Source: Actinobacillus sp.
GTDB lineage: Bacteria; Pseudomonadota; Gammaproteobacteria; Enterobacterales; Pasteurellaceae
NCBI GenBank assembly: GCA_020026075.1
Contig: JAHHQZ010000003.1
Coordinates: 1-64,000, forward strand
Reading direction: 5' to 3'
Length of the DNA stretch: 64,000 bases
The stretch's first letter is position 1; each line of letters starts with the position of its first letter. The notes under the pieces are model-generated. The model made no database searches and was not told the origin of the DNA. It saw nothing but the letters and a program-made list of their open reading frames with translations. Of this stretch, positions 54,756 through 62,278 are shown piece by piece. The position numbers were made by a program, and so were the translations under genes.

Positions 54756-56774
54756 TTAATGGTCGCTTAGCATAAATTGAGCATCCAGTTCGTGGAGTTG
54801 ATCCCTTGTGGCGGCAGCTTTTTCAAATTCGAGATCTTGGGCGTATTTGTACATTAACTGCTGTAAATTTTTACGTTGTTTTTGATAATCCGTGCTGGAA
54901 ATAGGCTGTGGAACGTTTGGCTTTTCTGGCGTTTTTTTGCTGCTCGCTCGGGATTTTTTATTTGGACTTTGCCCAATATCCAAAAGTTCGCCCACTTTTT
55001 TGTTTAACCCCATTGGCACGATGCCGTTTTCTTCATTAAAACGCATTTGTTTTTCACGGCGGCGATTGGTTTCGCCGATGGCTTTTTCCATTGATGGCGT
55101 AATGCGATCCGCATACAAAATGGCTTTGCCGTGCAAATTACGCGCCGCACGTCCGATGGTTTGAATGAGCGAACGCTCGGAGCGTAAAAAGCCTTCTTTA
55201 TCCGCATCCAAAATCGCCACCAAAGATACCTCTGGAATGTCCAGCCCCTCACGCAATAAGTTAATGCCCACCAGCACATCAAACTCGCCTAAACGCAAGT
55301 CACGGATAATTTCCACTCGCTCGACCGTGTCAATATCCGAGTGCAAATACCGCACACGAATATCGTGATCCGCTAAGTAATCCGTGAGATCTTCCGCCAT
55401 TCGTTTGGTTAGCACCGTAACCAGCACACGCTCGTGATTATCCGCTCGTTGTCGGCATTCGGAAAGCAGATCATCCACCTGTGTCGCCACTGGGCGAACT
55501 TCAATTTCAGGATCCAGCAGCCCTGTTGGGCGGATCACTTGGTCAATCACTTCTTCCCCTGAATGTTCCAGCTCGTAAGGGCCTGGTGTGGCAGAAACGT
55601 AGATCGTTTGCGGCGCTTGGGCGGCAAATTCTTCAAATTTCATTGGACGATTGTCCAACGCTGATGGCAAACGAAAGCCATATTCAACGAGCGTTTCTTT
55701 TCTCGCTCGATCGCCACGATACATTCCGCCCACTTGCGGTACGGTAACGTGCGATTCATCAATGACCAATAAGCCGTCCGCTGGCAAATAATCAAATAAC
55801 GTTGGCGGTGGCGCACCCGCTGGACGATTGGATAAATAGCGTGAGTAATTTTCAATTCCTGAGCAATAGCCTAGCTCGTTCATCATTTCAATATCAAATT
55901 GTGTACGTTGCGTCAGGCGCTGCTCTTCCACGAGTTTATTTTCTTTTAATAAATATTCTCGGCGTTCAGCAAGCTCTGCTTTAATGCCTTCGATAGTGGC
56001 TAAAATTCGCTCACGTGGGGTTACGTAGTGGGTTTTCGGGTAGATAGTAAAACGTGGCACGCTACCGAAACTCGTTCCTGTGAGTGGATCAAACAAGCTT
56101 AGGCGATCAATTTCATCATCAAACAATTCCACTCGCAATGCTTTATCGTCCGATTCCGCTGGAAAAATATCAATCACTTCGCCACGCACACGAAACGTGC
56201 CACGCTCAAAACTGTGATCGTTGCGTTTATATTGCAACTCTGCTAACTGGGCAAGAATTTCACCCTGCGTAATCATCGCCCCTGTGCGTAAATGCAACAT
56301 CATTTTCAAATAACTGTCTGGATCGCCTAGCCCATAAATGGCAGAAACAGAGGCAACCACGATGGTGTCTCGCCGTTCTAGCAAGGCTTTTGTGGCGGAT
56401 AAACGCATTTGCTCGATTTGATCATTCACGGAGGCATCTTTCTCAATGAAAGTATCGCTTGCTGGCACATAAGCCTCCGGCTGATAATAGTCATAATAAG
56501 ACACAAAATATTCCACCGCATTTTCTGGAAAAAACGCTTTCATTTCGGCGTAGAGCTGAGCGGCTAGGGTTTTGTTAGGGGCTAAAATCATTGTGGGGCG
56601 GTTTTCTCTTGCAATCACATTCGCAATAGTGAATGTTTTTCCCGACCCTGTAACACCCAATAGGGTTTGATGTGCCAAACCAGCTTCAAGATTTTCTGTG
56701 ATTTTTTCAATGGCTTGAATTTGATCCCCTGCGGGTTTGAACTCGGAATGTAAGATAAATGATTTGCTTTTCAT
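54756..56774 (-). CDS. uvrB: UvrABC excision nuclease subunit B
   Basis: A 672-residue damage-verifying helicase-like protein of nucleotide excision repair. Walker A GVTGSGKT is at 40-47. The beta-hairpin [12 protein letters not shown] is near 92-103, helicase motifs follow ([14 protein letters not shown]), and the C-terminal UVR domain that binds UvrC is about residues 630-665. No clear LexA box is visible upstream; a perfect 10-bp inverted repeat sits 22 bp before the start. Confidence 0.97.
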   Translation of the reverse strand: MKSKSFILHSEFKPAGDQIQAIEKITENLEAGLAHQTLLGVTGSGKTFTIANVIARENRPTMILAPNKTLAAQLYAEMKAFFPENAVEYFVSYYDYYQPEAYVPASDTFIEKDASVNDQIEQMRLSATKALLERRDTIVVASVSAIYGLGDPDSYLKMMLHLRTGAMITQGEILAQLAELQYKRNDHSFERGTFRVRGEVIDIFPAESDDKALRVELFDDEIDRLSLFDPLTGTSFGSVPRFTIYPKTHYVTPRERILATIEGIKAELAERREYLLKENKLVEEQRLTQRTQFDIEMMNELGYCSGIENYSRYLSNRPAGAPPPTLFDYLPADGLLVIDESHVTVPQVGGMYRGDRARKETLVEYGFRLPSALDNRPMKFEEFAAQAPQTIYVSATPGPYELEHSGEEVIDQVIRPTGLLDPEIEVRPVATQVDDLLSECRQRADNHERVLVTVLTKRMAEDLTDYLADHDIRVRYLHSDIDTVERVEIIRDLRLGEFDVLVGINLLREGLDIPEVSLVAILDADKEGFLRSERSLIQTIGRAARNLHGKAILYADRITPSMEKAIGETNRRREKQMRFNEENGIVPMGLNKKVGELLDIGQSPNKKSRASSKKTPEKPNVPQPISSTDYQKQRKNLQQLMYKYAQDLEFEKAAATRDQLHELDAQFMLSDH

Positions 56775-56795
56775 TGGTTTTGCTACTTCTCTCTC

Positions 56796-56821
56796 AAAAT
56801 AGGTATTAGTTTACCTATTTT
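56796..56821. promoter_or_regulatory. Perfect inverted repeat upstream of uvrB
   Basis: AAAATAGGTA-TTAGTT-TACCTATTTT is a perfect 10-bp dyad ending 22 bp before the uvrB start. It could be an operator, or a leader hairpin. It does not resemble a LexA box. The rest of 56822-57117 is AT-rich and non-coding apart from the DnaA boxes and the tRNA promoter. Confidence 0.55.
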
Positions 56822-57009
56822 TTTATTTAGAAAAAATAAAGCTGAACAATGAATTAAAAAAATCAACGAAAAAAACAGTATTTTTTACAAATAAAAGCAT
56901 TTACTTAGCATAACCATTTGATATTAAATAAAAAGATATTCTGTAATCAAAGTTACTAGGTTATTGCTGATCCGTTACAGGTCAAAGGATGAAAGATTTT
57001 CTTTTTTGT

Positions 57010-57044
57010 TTTTCCACAAAGTTATCCACAGCCAGTGTGGATAT
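57010..57044. promoter_or_regulatory. Cluster of three DnaA boxes (DARS1-like)
   Basis: TTTTCCACA (57010-57018) and TTATCCACA (57022-57030) are direct. TGTGGATAT (57036-57044) faces them, 8 of 9 to the consensus. The last two form the dyad TATCCACA-GCCAG-TGTGGATA. Flanks are very AT-rich. E. coli DARS1, a DnaA-reactivating sequence, lies next to uvrB (from memory), which makes this more than a chance cluster. Confidence 0.6.
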
Positions 57045-57117
57045 AAAAATTCAAATTTTCTCTTTTTTATTTTTTGCTTAAAAATCCTGCTTTCATCAAT
57101 GGAAAGCATTTTCCTTG

Positions 57118-57145
57118 TTGACAGAGAAATCTTTTCCCGTATAAT
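57118..57145 (+). promoter_or_regulatory. Consensus promoter of tRNA-Asn
   Basis: TTGACA (57118-57123) and TATAAT (57140-57145) are both perfect, separated by 16 bp. A GCGACC discriminator follows, as expected for a stringently controlled stable-RNA promoter. Confidence 0.93.
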
Positions 57146-57175
57146 AGCGACCTATCCTTGTGGTTAGAAGTTAAT

Positions 57176-57251
57176 TCCTCCTTAGTTCAGTCGGTAGAAC
57201 GGCGGACTGTTAATCCGTATGTCGCTGGTTCAAGTCCAGCAGGAGGAGCCA
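57176..57251 (+). tRNA. tRNA-Asn (anticodon GTT)
   Basis: A 76-base cloverleaf. Acceptor TCCTCCT pairs with AGGAGGA, then GCCA; the CCA is encoded. The D-arm is AGTTCAGTCGGTAGAAC, the anticodon stem-loop is GCGGACTGTTAATCCGT with GTT at 57209-57211, and the T-arm is CTGGTTCAAGTCCAG. It is close to E. coli tRNA-Asn. Confidence 0.98.
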
Positions 57252-57306
57252 TTTTTTGGAATGTTTTTATTTGTCTCCTTTTATAAAAACCTTTATCCAA
57301 ATACCC

Positions 57307-57339
57307 AGCCCGATTTCCTCCTTATCGGGCTGTTTTTTT
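57307..57339 (+). terminator. Rho-independent terminator after tRNA-Asn
   Basis: AGCCCGAT and ATCGGGCT pair over 8 bp around a 9-base loop, followed by GTTTTTTT. Confidence 0.92.
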
Positions 57340-57363
57340 ATCTAAAAAACAACAGGCTTCCCT

Positions 57364-58347
57364 ATGTTCTTATCATTTACCGCCGTCATTATTGGGCTTG
57401 GGATTCTCGTTTGGAGTGCTGATTTTTTCATCGAAGGTGCAGCTAATCTCGCACGAGGCTTAGGAATGTCCCCTTTACTCATTGGTATTATCATCATCGG
57501 CTTTGGCACATCAGCGCCAGAACTCGTCGTTTCTGCGTTATCCAGCCTAAACAATGCCCCTGCGGTGGCACTCGGCAATGCTTACGGCTCAAACATTACC
57601 AACATCGCTTTAATTTTAGGGGTAACGGCGCTCATTAAGCCCATTACCGTCAATTCCAGCATTTTGAAAAAAGAGCTACCTATTTTGCTCGGCATCACCC
57701 TGTTTGCCGCCTATCAAATTTCAGACAACGACCTTTCTCGTTTAGATGCGTGGGGATTGCTTGCAGTATTTACGGTTTATATGGGGTTCACTATTTTTGA
57801 GGCGAGTCGCAAAAAACAGCCTAGCGATCAAACCGATAAGTTTGTTACGGAAACGGTTGCCGAAACCCAAGCTGTACCGCCCCTTTCCACTGTTCGAGCC
57901 TTAACCTATATGATTTTGGGTTTAGCCGCTTTGATGGCAAGCTCCCAAATTTTAGTGTGGGGAGCAATAAATATCGCCAAATATTTCGGCGTAAGCGATT
58001 TAATCATCGGCTTAACCATTGTGGCTATCGGCACTTCCCTGCCTGAACTTGCTACCTCCATCGTGGCAGCACGCAAAGGGCAAACCGACCTCGCAGTGGG
58101 CAATATTATCGGCTCCAATTTATTCAACACGCTGGCGGTCGTAGGTATCGCAGGTGCGATTAAACCGACGCTTCTCGCCCCCGAAGTTTTCAGCCGAGAT
58201 ATGATGACCATCATCGGCCTCACTGTCGCTTTATTTGTACTTGGCTACGGCTTTAAAAAAGTAGGTAAAATCTCACGTTTCGATGGTCTACTTTTGTTCG
58301 CAGCCTACATTGCCTACAACGCTTGGCTAGTTAAAGACATTATTTAA
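57364..58347 (+). CDS. Calcium/sodium:proton antiporter, YrbG family
   Basis: A 327-residue CaCA-superfamily exchanger with ten helices in two inverted halves. The alpha-repeats are GFGTSAPELVVS (about 47-58) and AIGTSLPELATS (about 221-232), each with the acidic cation-binding residue. Both are followed by GN-x-x-GSN motifs. A hydrophilic loop (about 146-170) separates the halves. The start at 57364 has AGG upstream. The physiological ion is not settled by sequence. Confidence 0.9.
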   Translation: MFLSFTAVIIGLGILVWSADFFIEGAANLARGLGMSPLLIGIIIIGFGTSAPELVVSALSSLNNAPAVALGNAYGSNITNIALILGVTALIKPITVNSSILKKELPILLGITLFAAYQISDNDLSRLDAWGLLAVFTVYMGFTIFEASRKKQPSDQTDKFVTETVAETQAVPPLSTVRALTYMILGLAALMASSQILVWGAINIAKYFGVSDLIIGLTIVAIGTSLPELATSIVAARKGQTDLAVGNIIGSNLFNTLAVVGIAGAIKPTLLAPEVFSRDMMTIIGLTVALFVLGYGFKKVGKISRFDGLLLFAAYIAYNAWLVKDII

Positions 58348-58358
58348 TCTCTCAATAA

Positions 58359-58404
58359 CAAGGCTGGCATTTTCGCCAAAATTTTATAGGAAATTCCCGC
58401 CTTG
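58359..58404. repeat. Decayed paired palindromic element after the YrbG gene
   Basis: CAAGGCTGGCATTTTCG and GAAATTCCCGCCTTG still pair over most of the arm around CCAAAATTTTA, but both arms carry substitutions. It is the most degenerate pair seen. Confidence 0.75.
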
Positions 58405-58515
58405 CTATTGTGCTGAAATGCCCACCCTACTTTCTCCGTATCCTTTTCCTGCTGTATAGAAAAGACAGTAAAGAAAATTCTAAATTCGTGATCGAGAAAG
58501 GAATAAAGGAAAGAA

Positions 58516-58559
58516 AACGCCGGAATTTTTGACAAAATTTTTGCAAAAATTCCGGCGTT
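58516..58559. repeat. Paired palindromic element after the DUF305 gene
   Basis: AACGCCGGAATTTTTG and CAAAAATTCCGGCGTT are perfect 16-bp arms around ACAAAATTTTTG. It follows the DUF305 lipoprotein gene by 24 bp. Together with the decayed pair at 58359 it makes two copies within 200 bp. Confidence 0.92.
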
Positions 58560-58582
58560 GGTTTATTTCGAGAAATCAAAAA

Positions 58583-59227
58583 CTATTTCGCTAAGTCAGC
58601 GTTTGCTTTCAGCCACGCTTGCATTTCTTTGATTTCTTTATCTTGTGAGCGAATGATGTTTTTCGCTAATTGACGCATTTGCGGGTTTTTACCATATTGT
58701 AATTCCACTTTTGCCATCGCAACGGCACCCACGTGATGTGGCAACATTCCTGCGGCAAAAGCGTAGTCCGCATTATCGTAAGACATTCCGTGCATCATAT
58801 GTTGGTTCATTGCCATCATCGCCCCTTTTAATTCAGCGTGCATCGCAATGCTTTGTGCATTCGCTTTTTGGCTGGCATCTTTTTTGTGTGCAGCAAGCCA
58901 TTGTTGCATTTCTTTAATTTCTTTGTCTTGCGCTGCAATAATATTAGTGGCGAGTTGACGCATTTGCGGATTTTTACCGTATTGCAATTCCACTTTTGCC
59001 ATATCTACTGCACCCACGTGGTGTGGCAACATTCCAGCAGCGAAAGCATAGTCTGGATTATTAAACGCCATTCCAGCGTGCATATTGGTCGCCATCGTGT
59101 GCATTGAGGTTTTCAATGTTTGATGCATTGCCATTGCTTGGCTGTCCATTGCTGGTTTAGACACGGAGCAAGCACTTAACATTACCGCGCCAGCGGCTAA
59201 GATGGCTAATTTTGTTGTTTTTTTCAT
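58583..59227 (-). CDS. DUF305 lipoprotein with duplicated domain, copper-associated
   Basis: A 214-residue lipoprotein (MLSAC lipobox, Cys20) made of two near-identical DUF305 (four-helix, ferritin-like) units at about 34-116 and 129-209. Each carries AFAAGMLPHHVGAV, whose Met-His motif suits Cu(I)/Ag(I) binding, then MAKVELQYGKNPQMRQLA and QDKEIKEM. DUF305 proteins such as CopM bind copper or silver in the periplasm. It is divergent from copZ-copA, with matching MerR-type promoters, so it is probably a periplasmic or outer-membrane copper sink. Substrate is inferred from context. Confidence 0.82.
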   Translation of the reverse strand: MKKTTKLAILAAGAVMLSACSVSKPAMDSQAMAMHQTLKTSMHTMATNMHAGMAFNNPDYAFAAGMLPHHVGAVDMAKVELQYGKNPQMRQLATNIIAAQDKEIKEMQQWLAAHKKDASQKANAQSIAMHAELKGAMMAMNQHMMHGMSYDNADYAFAAGMLPHHVGAVAMAKVELQYGKNPQMRQLAKNIIRSQDKEIKEMQAWLKANADLAK

Positions 59228-59284
59228 TGTGTGTTTTCCTTTTATTCAATCAATTTAACCTACCCCTGTTGGGTTAGGTAGCGC

Positions 59285-59315
59285 AGTGTAAAGTTTTACC
59301 CTAGGTTAAGGTCAA
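59285..59315 (-). promoter_or_regulatory. MerR/CueR-type promoter of the DUF305 gene
   Basis: On the minus strand, TTGACC (59315-59310) and TACACT (59290-59285) are separated by 19 bp, the long spacer typical of MerR-family-activated promoters. The spacer holds the imperfect dyad TTAACC-TAG-GGTAAA. Confidence 0.75.
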
Positions 59316-59345
59316 GCATTATTTTTGAAATTAATAAAAAAATAG

Positions 59346-59376
59346 TTGACCTTAACCATTAGTCAAGGTTTACACT
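59346..59376 (+). promoter_or_regulatory. MerR/CueR-type promoter of copZ-copA
   Basis: TTGACC (59346-59351) and TACACT (59371-59376) are 19 bp apart. The spacer dyad ACCTTAAC-CATTA-GTCAAGGT is complementary at seven of eight positions. The hexamers are identical to those of the divergent promoter, so one regulator probably drives both. It is not encoded in this window. Confidence 0.82.
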
Positions 59377-59437
59377 AAGCGGCGTTTTTTAAAGCAACAC
59401 TTAATTTCGTATCGTTTCATAAAAAGGGAGCAAAAAA

Positions 59438-59842
59438 ATGAAAACAACAATCTTAACATTAAGCGAATTATCTTGTGGCCATTGCGTAGCAAGTACTAAA
59501 AAAGCCCTTGAAGCCGTACCAGGCGTAGAAAGTGCTGATGTGACTTTGGATAAAGCAGTGGTTGTCGGCGATGTAGACGCTCACGCCTTGATAAAAGCTG
59601 TCGCAGATGCAGGCTATAAAGCTGAACTTGCGCACGATGATCACAAAGTGGAATTAGCATTAAGCGACTTATCTTGCGGTCATTGCGTGGCAACCACGAA
59701 AAAAGCCCTTGAAGCAGTAAATGGCGTGCGTCACGTGGAAATTACGGTCGATCACGCAACCGTTACAGGCGATGCGGATCCGCAAGCGTTAATCAATGCG
59801 GTGAAAGCGGCGGGTTACAACGCTAAATTAGCGGAAAAGTAA
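59438..59842 (+). CDS. copZ: Copper chaperone CopZ with two HMA domains
   Basis: A 134-residue cytoplasmic protein of two tandem heavy-metal-associated domains (about 1-64 and 69-134). Each has LSCGHC with the Cu(I)-binding cysteine pair (C13/C16 and C80/C83). The His between the cysteines is unusual compared with the common AAC/ASC form. Single-domain CopZ is the norm; this is an internal duplication. The -1 frame is open across its stop and continues into copA without a stop, which raises the possibility of a frameshifted CopZ-CopA fusion. Confidence 0.88.
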   Translation: MKTTILTLSELSCGHCVASTKKALEAVPGVESADVTLDKAVVVGDVDAHALIKAVADAGYKAELAHDDHKVELALSDLSCGHCVATTKKALEAVNGVRHVEITVDHATVTGDADPQALINAVKAAGYNAKLAEK

Positions 59843-59872
59843 CCGCCCTATCACAGGAAGAATCAGAAAATC

Positions 59873-59912
59873 ATCAAAAATTCCAGCCTGAGCCTGCAAC
59901 AACGCAGGCTCA
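59873..59912 (+). other. copZ-copA linker: palindrome half-site and 9-bp hairpin
   Basis: TCAAAAATTCCAGCCT (59874-59889) is a palindrome-family half-site. TGAGCCTGC-AACAAC-GCAGGCTCA (59889-59912) is a perfect 9-bp hairpin. Both lie within the open copA frame, encoding KFQPEPATTQAHPDP, and between the copZ stop and the copA GTG. Confidence 0.75.
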
Positions 59913-59922
59913 TCCTGATCCT

Positions 59923-62184
59923 GTGGTAGGGCAAAACACGGCAGATGATACCGCTAACGATGAACAAACAATGCTGTTGCTTGAAGGTATGAGCTGTGCA
60001 GCTTGCGTGTTAAAAGTGCAAAAAGCCTTAGAAAGTGTACCGAACGTGCATAAAGTGCAAGTGAACTTAGCGGAAAACACTGCGTTAGTTTCAGGCAGTG
60101 GTAATGATCAAGCGGCACTGGTGGCCGCCGTTAAAAATATCGGCTACGGTGCGGAAGTCATCGAAGATGAAAAAGTGCGCCGTGAACGTCAACAAGAACT
60201 GGCACAAAAAGAACTGAAAAGTCGCCGCTGGCAAAGTATTCTTGCCATCGTGGTTGGCTTTGGGCTGATGATTTGGGGCTTTTTTGACAAAATGAGCGTT
60301 ACTCCGCAAAACCAATGGTTCTGGGCTTGTATCGGTTTTGGCGTGTTGATTGTGATGATTATTACAGGCGGTCATTTCTATGTGAAAGCGTGGAAAAACC
60401 TACGCCAAAAATCATCCACAATGGATACGCTGGTGTCGCTCGGCACGGCAAGTGCGTGGATTTACTCCATTTTTGTGGTGTTTCACCCTGACTTTTTCCC
60501 TGCACAATCACGTCATTTGTATTTTGATGCGGCGGTGATGATCATCGGTTTGATCAACTTCGGCAAAATGTTGGAGCTTAAAGGTAAACAGCATTCTTCC
60601 AAAGCCCTTGAACGCTTGTTGGATTTAACGCCAGCGAACGCCATTGTGGTTACGGAAAATGGCGAGCAGTCTATGCCGTTATCTGAGGTGAAATCAGGAA
60701 TGATTTTGCGTTTACAAACTGGTGAACGAGTTCCTGTGGACGGCGTGGTTACGCAAGGTGCTGGCTGGCTGGATAAAAGTATGCTCACAGGCGAACCTAT
60801 CGCTGAAGAAAAACAAGTGGGCGATAAAGTCAGTGCAGGTACGCTATTAACTGACGGCTCATTGCTGTTCCGTGCTGAACAAGTGGGCAATCAAACCCGT
60901 TTAGCAAACATTATTAAACTGGTTCGCCAAGCACAAAGTAGTAAACCACCAATCGGTCAGCTTGCGGATAAAGTGGCATCTATTTTCGTGCCAACGGTCA
61001 TTTCCATCGCCATTTTAGCAGGCTTGATTTGGTACTACGTGGGGCCAGCACCGCATTTATCTTACGCTTTTGTAATTTTCACTACCGTGCTAATTATCGC
61101 TTGTCCTTGTGCCTTAGGGCTTGCAACGCCAATGTCAATTATTGCTGGGGTTGGGCGTGCAGCGGAAGTGGGCGTATTGGTGCGTAATGCCGATGCCCTA
61201 CAAAAAGCCGCCAAAGCGGATACATTGGTATTCGACAAAACCGGTACGCTCACCAAAGCAGAACCACGCATTACCGCCTTGCATTGCTATGGTCGTTACC
61301 AAGAAAATGAAGTGATTCACCTTGCAGCGAGCCTTGAACAAGGAGCAAGCCATCCGCTTGCGAAAGCCATTGTGCAACGTGCAGAAGAACAACAGCTAAC
61401 GCTAGATACCCTAAATAACTTCGCTACATTAAAAGGCTTAGGGGTACGAGGCACGGTGAACGGTCATCAATTAGTTTTAGGTAATCACCGCTTTATGCAA
61501 GATGAAGGTGTGAATACCGAGCAAGCCTTAGCGGTTTACCACGAAGAAAGCGAACATGGTGCCACAGTGATTTTCTTCGCCATTGATGGTGAACTAGCAG
61601 CGCTTATCGTGGTGAGCGATCCATTGCGTGACGACAGCAAAGCTGCGATTGCTCGCTTGAAAAAACAGGGCTATCACTTAGTGATGCTTACAGGCGACCA
61701 AGAAAAAACCGCACAATATATTGCCAACGAACTCGGCATTGATGAAGTTGTGGCAGGCGTATTGCCAGAAGGCAAAGTGCAAACAGTAGAAGCATTACAA
61801 CGTGCTGGGCGTAAAGTGGTGATGGTCGGTGATGGCATTAACGATGCCCCAGCGCTTGCCCTTGCAGATGTGAGTATCGCAATGGGTGGTGGTTCTGACG
61901 TGGCCATCGAAACCGCAGAATTAACCCTAATGAACCCAAGCGTGAACACCGTTGCGGATGCGCTCGTGCTATCCAAAGGCATTTTGCACAACATTAAAGA
62001 AAACCTATTCGGTGCTTTTGTGTACAATATTATTTGTATCCCATTGGCCGCAGGGATCTTATATCCACTATGGGGCATTTTAATCAACCCAATGTGGGGT
62101 GCTGCGGCAATGGCGTTGTCATCTTCAACCGTTGTGTTAAACGCCAATCGCTTGTTACGCTCTAATGTGCGCCGTGATCAATAA
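59923..62184 (+). CDS. copA: Copper-exporting P1B-type ATPase CopA
   Basis: A 753-residue Cu(I) efflux pump. One N-terminal HMA domain has GMSCAAC (C25/C28). Eight membrane helices follow, with the CPC motif in ACPCALGLATP, the phosphorylation site DKTGTLT, the HP locus in SHPLAKA, and GDGINDAPAL. The M8-region AMALSSSTVVLNANRL is typical of P1B-1. The annotated GTG at 59923 has no convincing ribosome-binding site. The frame is open upstream to 59827, overlapping the end of copZ, and an ATG at 59971 is another option. Start choice is therefore uncertain. Confidence 0.95.
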   Translation: MVGQNTADDTANDEQTMLLLEGMSCAACVLKVQKALESVPNVHKVQVNLAENTALVSGSGNDQAALVAAVKNIGYGAEVIEDEKVRRERQQELAQKELKSRRWQSILAIVVGFGLMIWGFFDKMSVTPQNQWFWACIGFGVLIVMIITGGHFYVKAWKNLRQKSSTMDTLVSLGTASAWIYSIFVVFHPDFFPAQSRHLYFDAAVMIIGLINFGKMLELKGKQHSSKALERLLDLTPANAIVVTENGEQSMPLSEVKSGMILRLQTGERVPVDGVVTQGAGWLDKSMLTGEPIAEEKQVGDKVSAGTLLTDGSLLFRAEQVGNQTRLANIIKLVRQAQSSKPPIGQLADKVASIFVPTVISIAILAGLIWYYVGPAPHLSYAFVIFTTVLIIACPCALGLATPMSIIAGVGRAAEVGVLVRNADALQKAAKADTLVFDKTGTLTKAEPRITALHCYGRYQENEVIHLAASLEQGASHPLAKAIVQRAEEQQLTLDTLNNFATLKGLGVRGTVNGHQLVLGNHRFMQDEGVNTEQALAVYHEESEHGATVIFFAIDGELAALIVVSDPLRDDSKAAIARLKKQGYHLVMLTGDQEKTAQYIANELGIDEVVAGVLPEGKVQTVEALQRAGRKVVMVGDGINDAPALALADVSIAMGGGSDVAIETAELTLMNPSVNTVADALVLSKGILHNIKENLFGAFVYNIICIPLAAGILYPLWGILINPMWGAAAMALSSSTVVLNANRLLRSNVRRDQ

Positions 62185-62212
62185 ACGCTGTTCGTTATAA
62201 CCCTTAAATTAA

Positions 62213-62256
62213 AAGACCGGAATTTTTGACGAAATTTTGTCAAATATTCCGGCCTT
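62213..62256. repeat. Paired palindromic element between copA and mglC
   Basis: AAGACCGGAATTTTTGAC and GTCAAATATTCCGGCCTT flank GAAATTTT. Two convergent genes end here. One position is mismatched between arms (A versus C). Confidence 0.9.
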
Positions 62257-62278
62257 CGTTTTATGGGCAAGTGTCGGT

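Noticed and set aside
56941..57044. DnaA boxes plus AT-rich DNA as a chromosomal origin
   Set aside because: Only three boxes and a single nearby GATC, no mnmG or dnaA neighbours, and too short; a DARS-like or regulatory cluster fits better.
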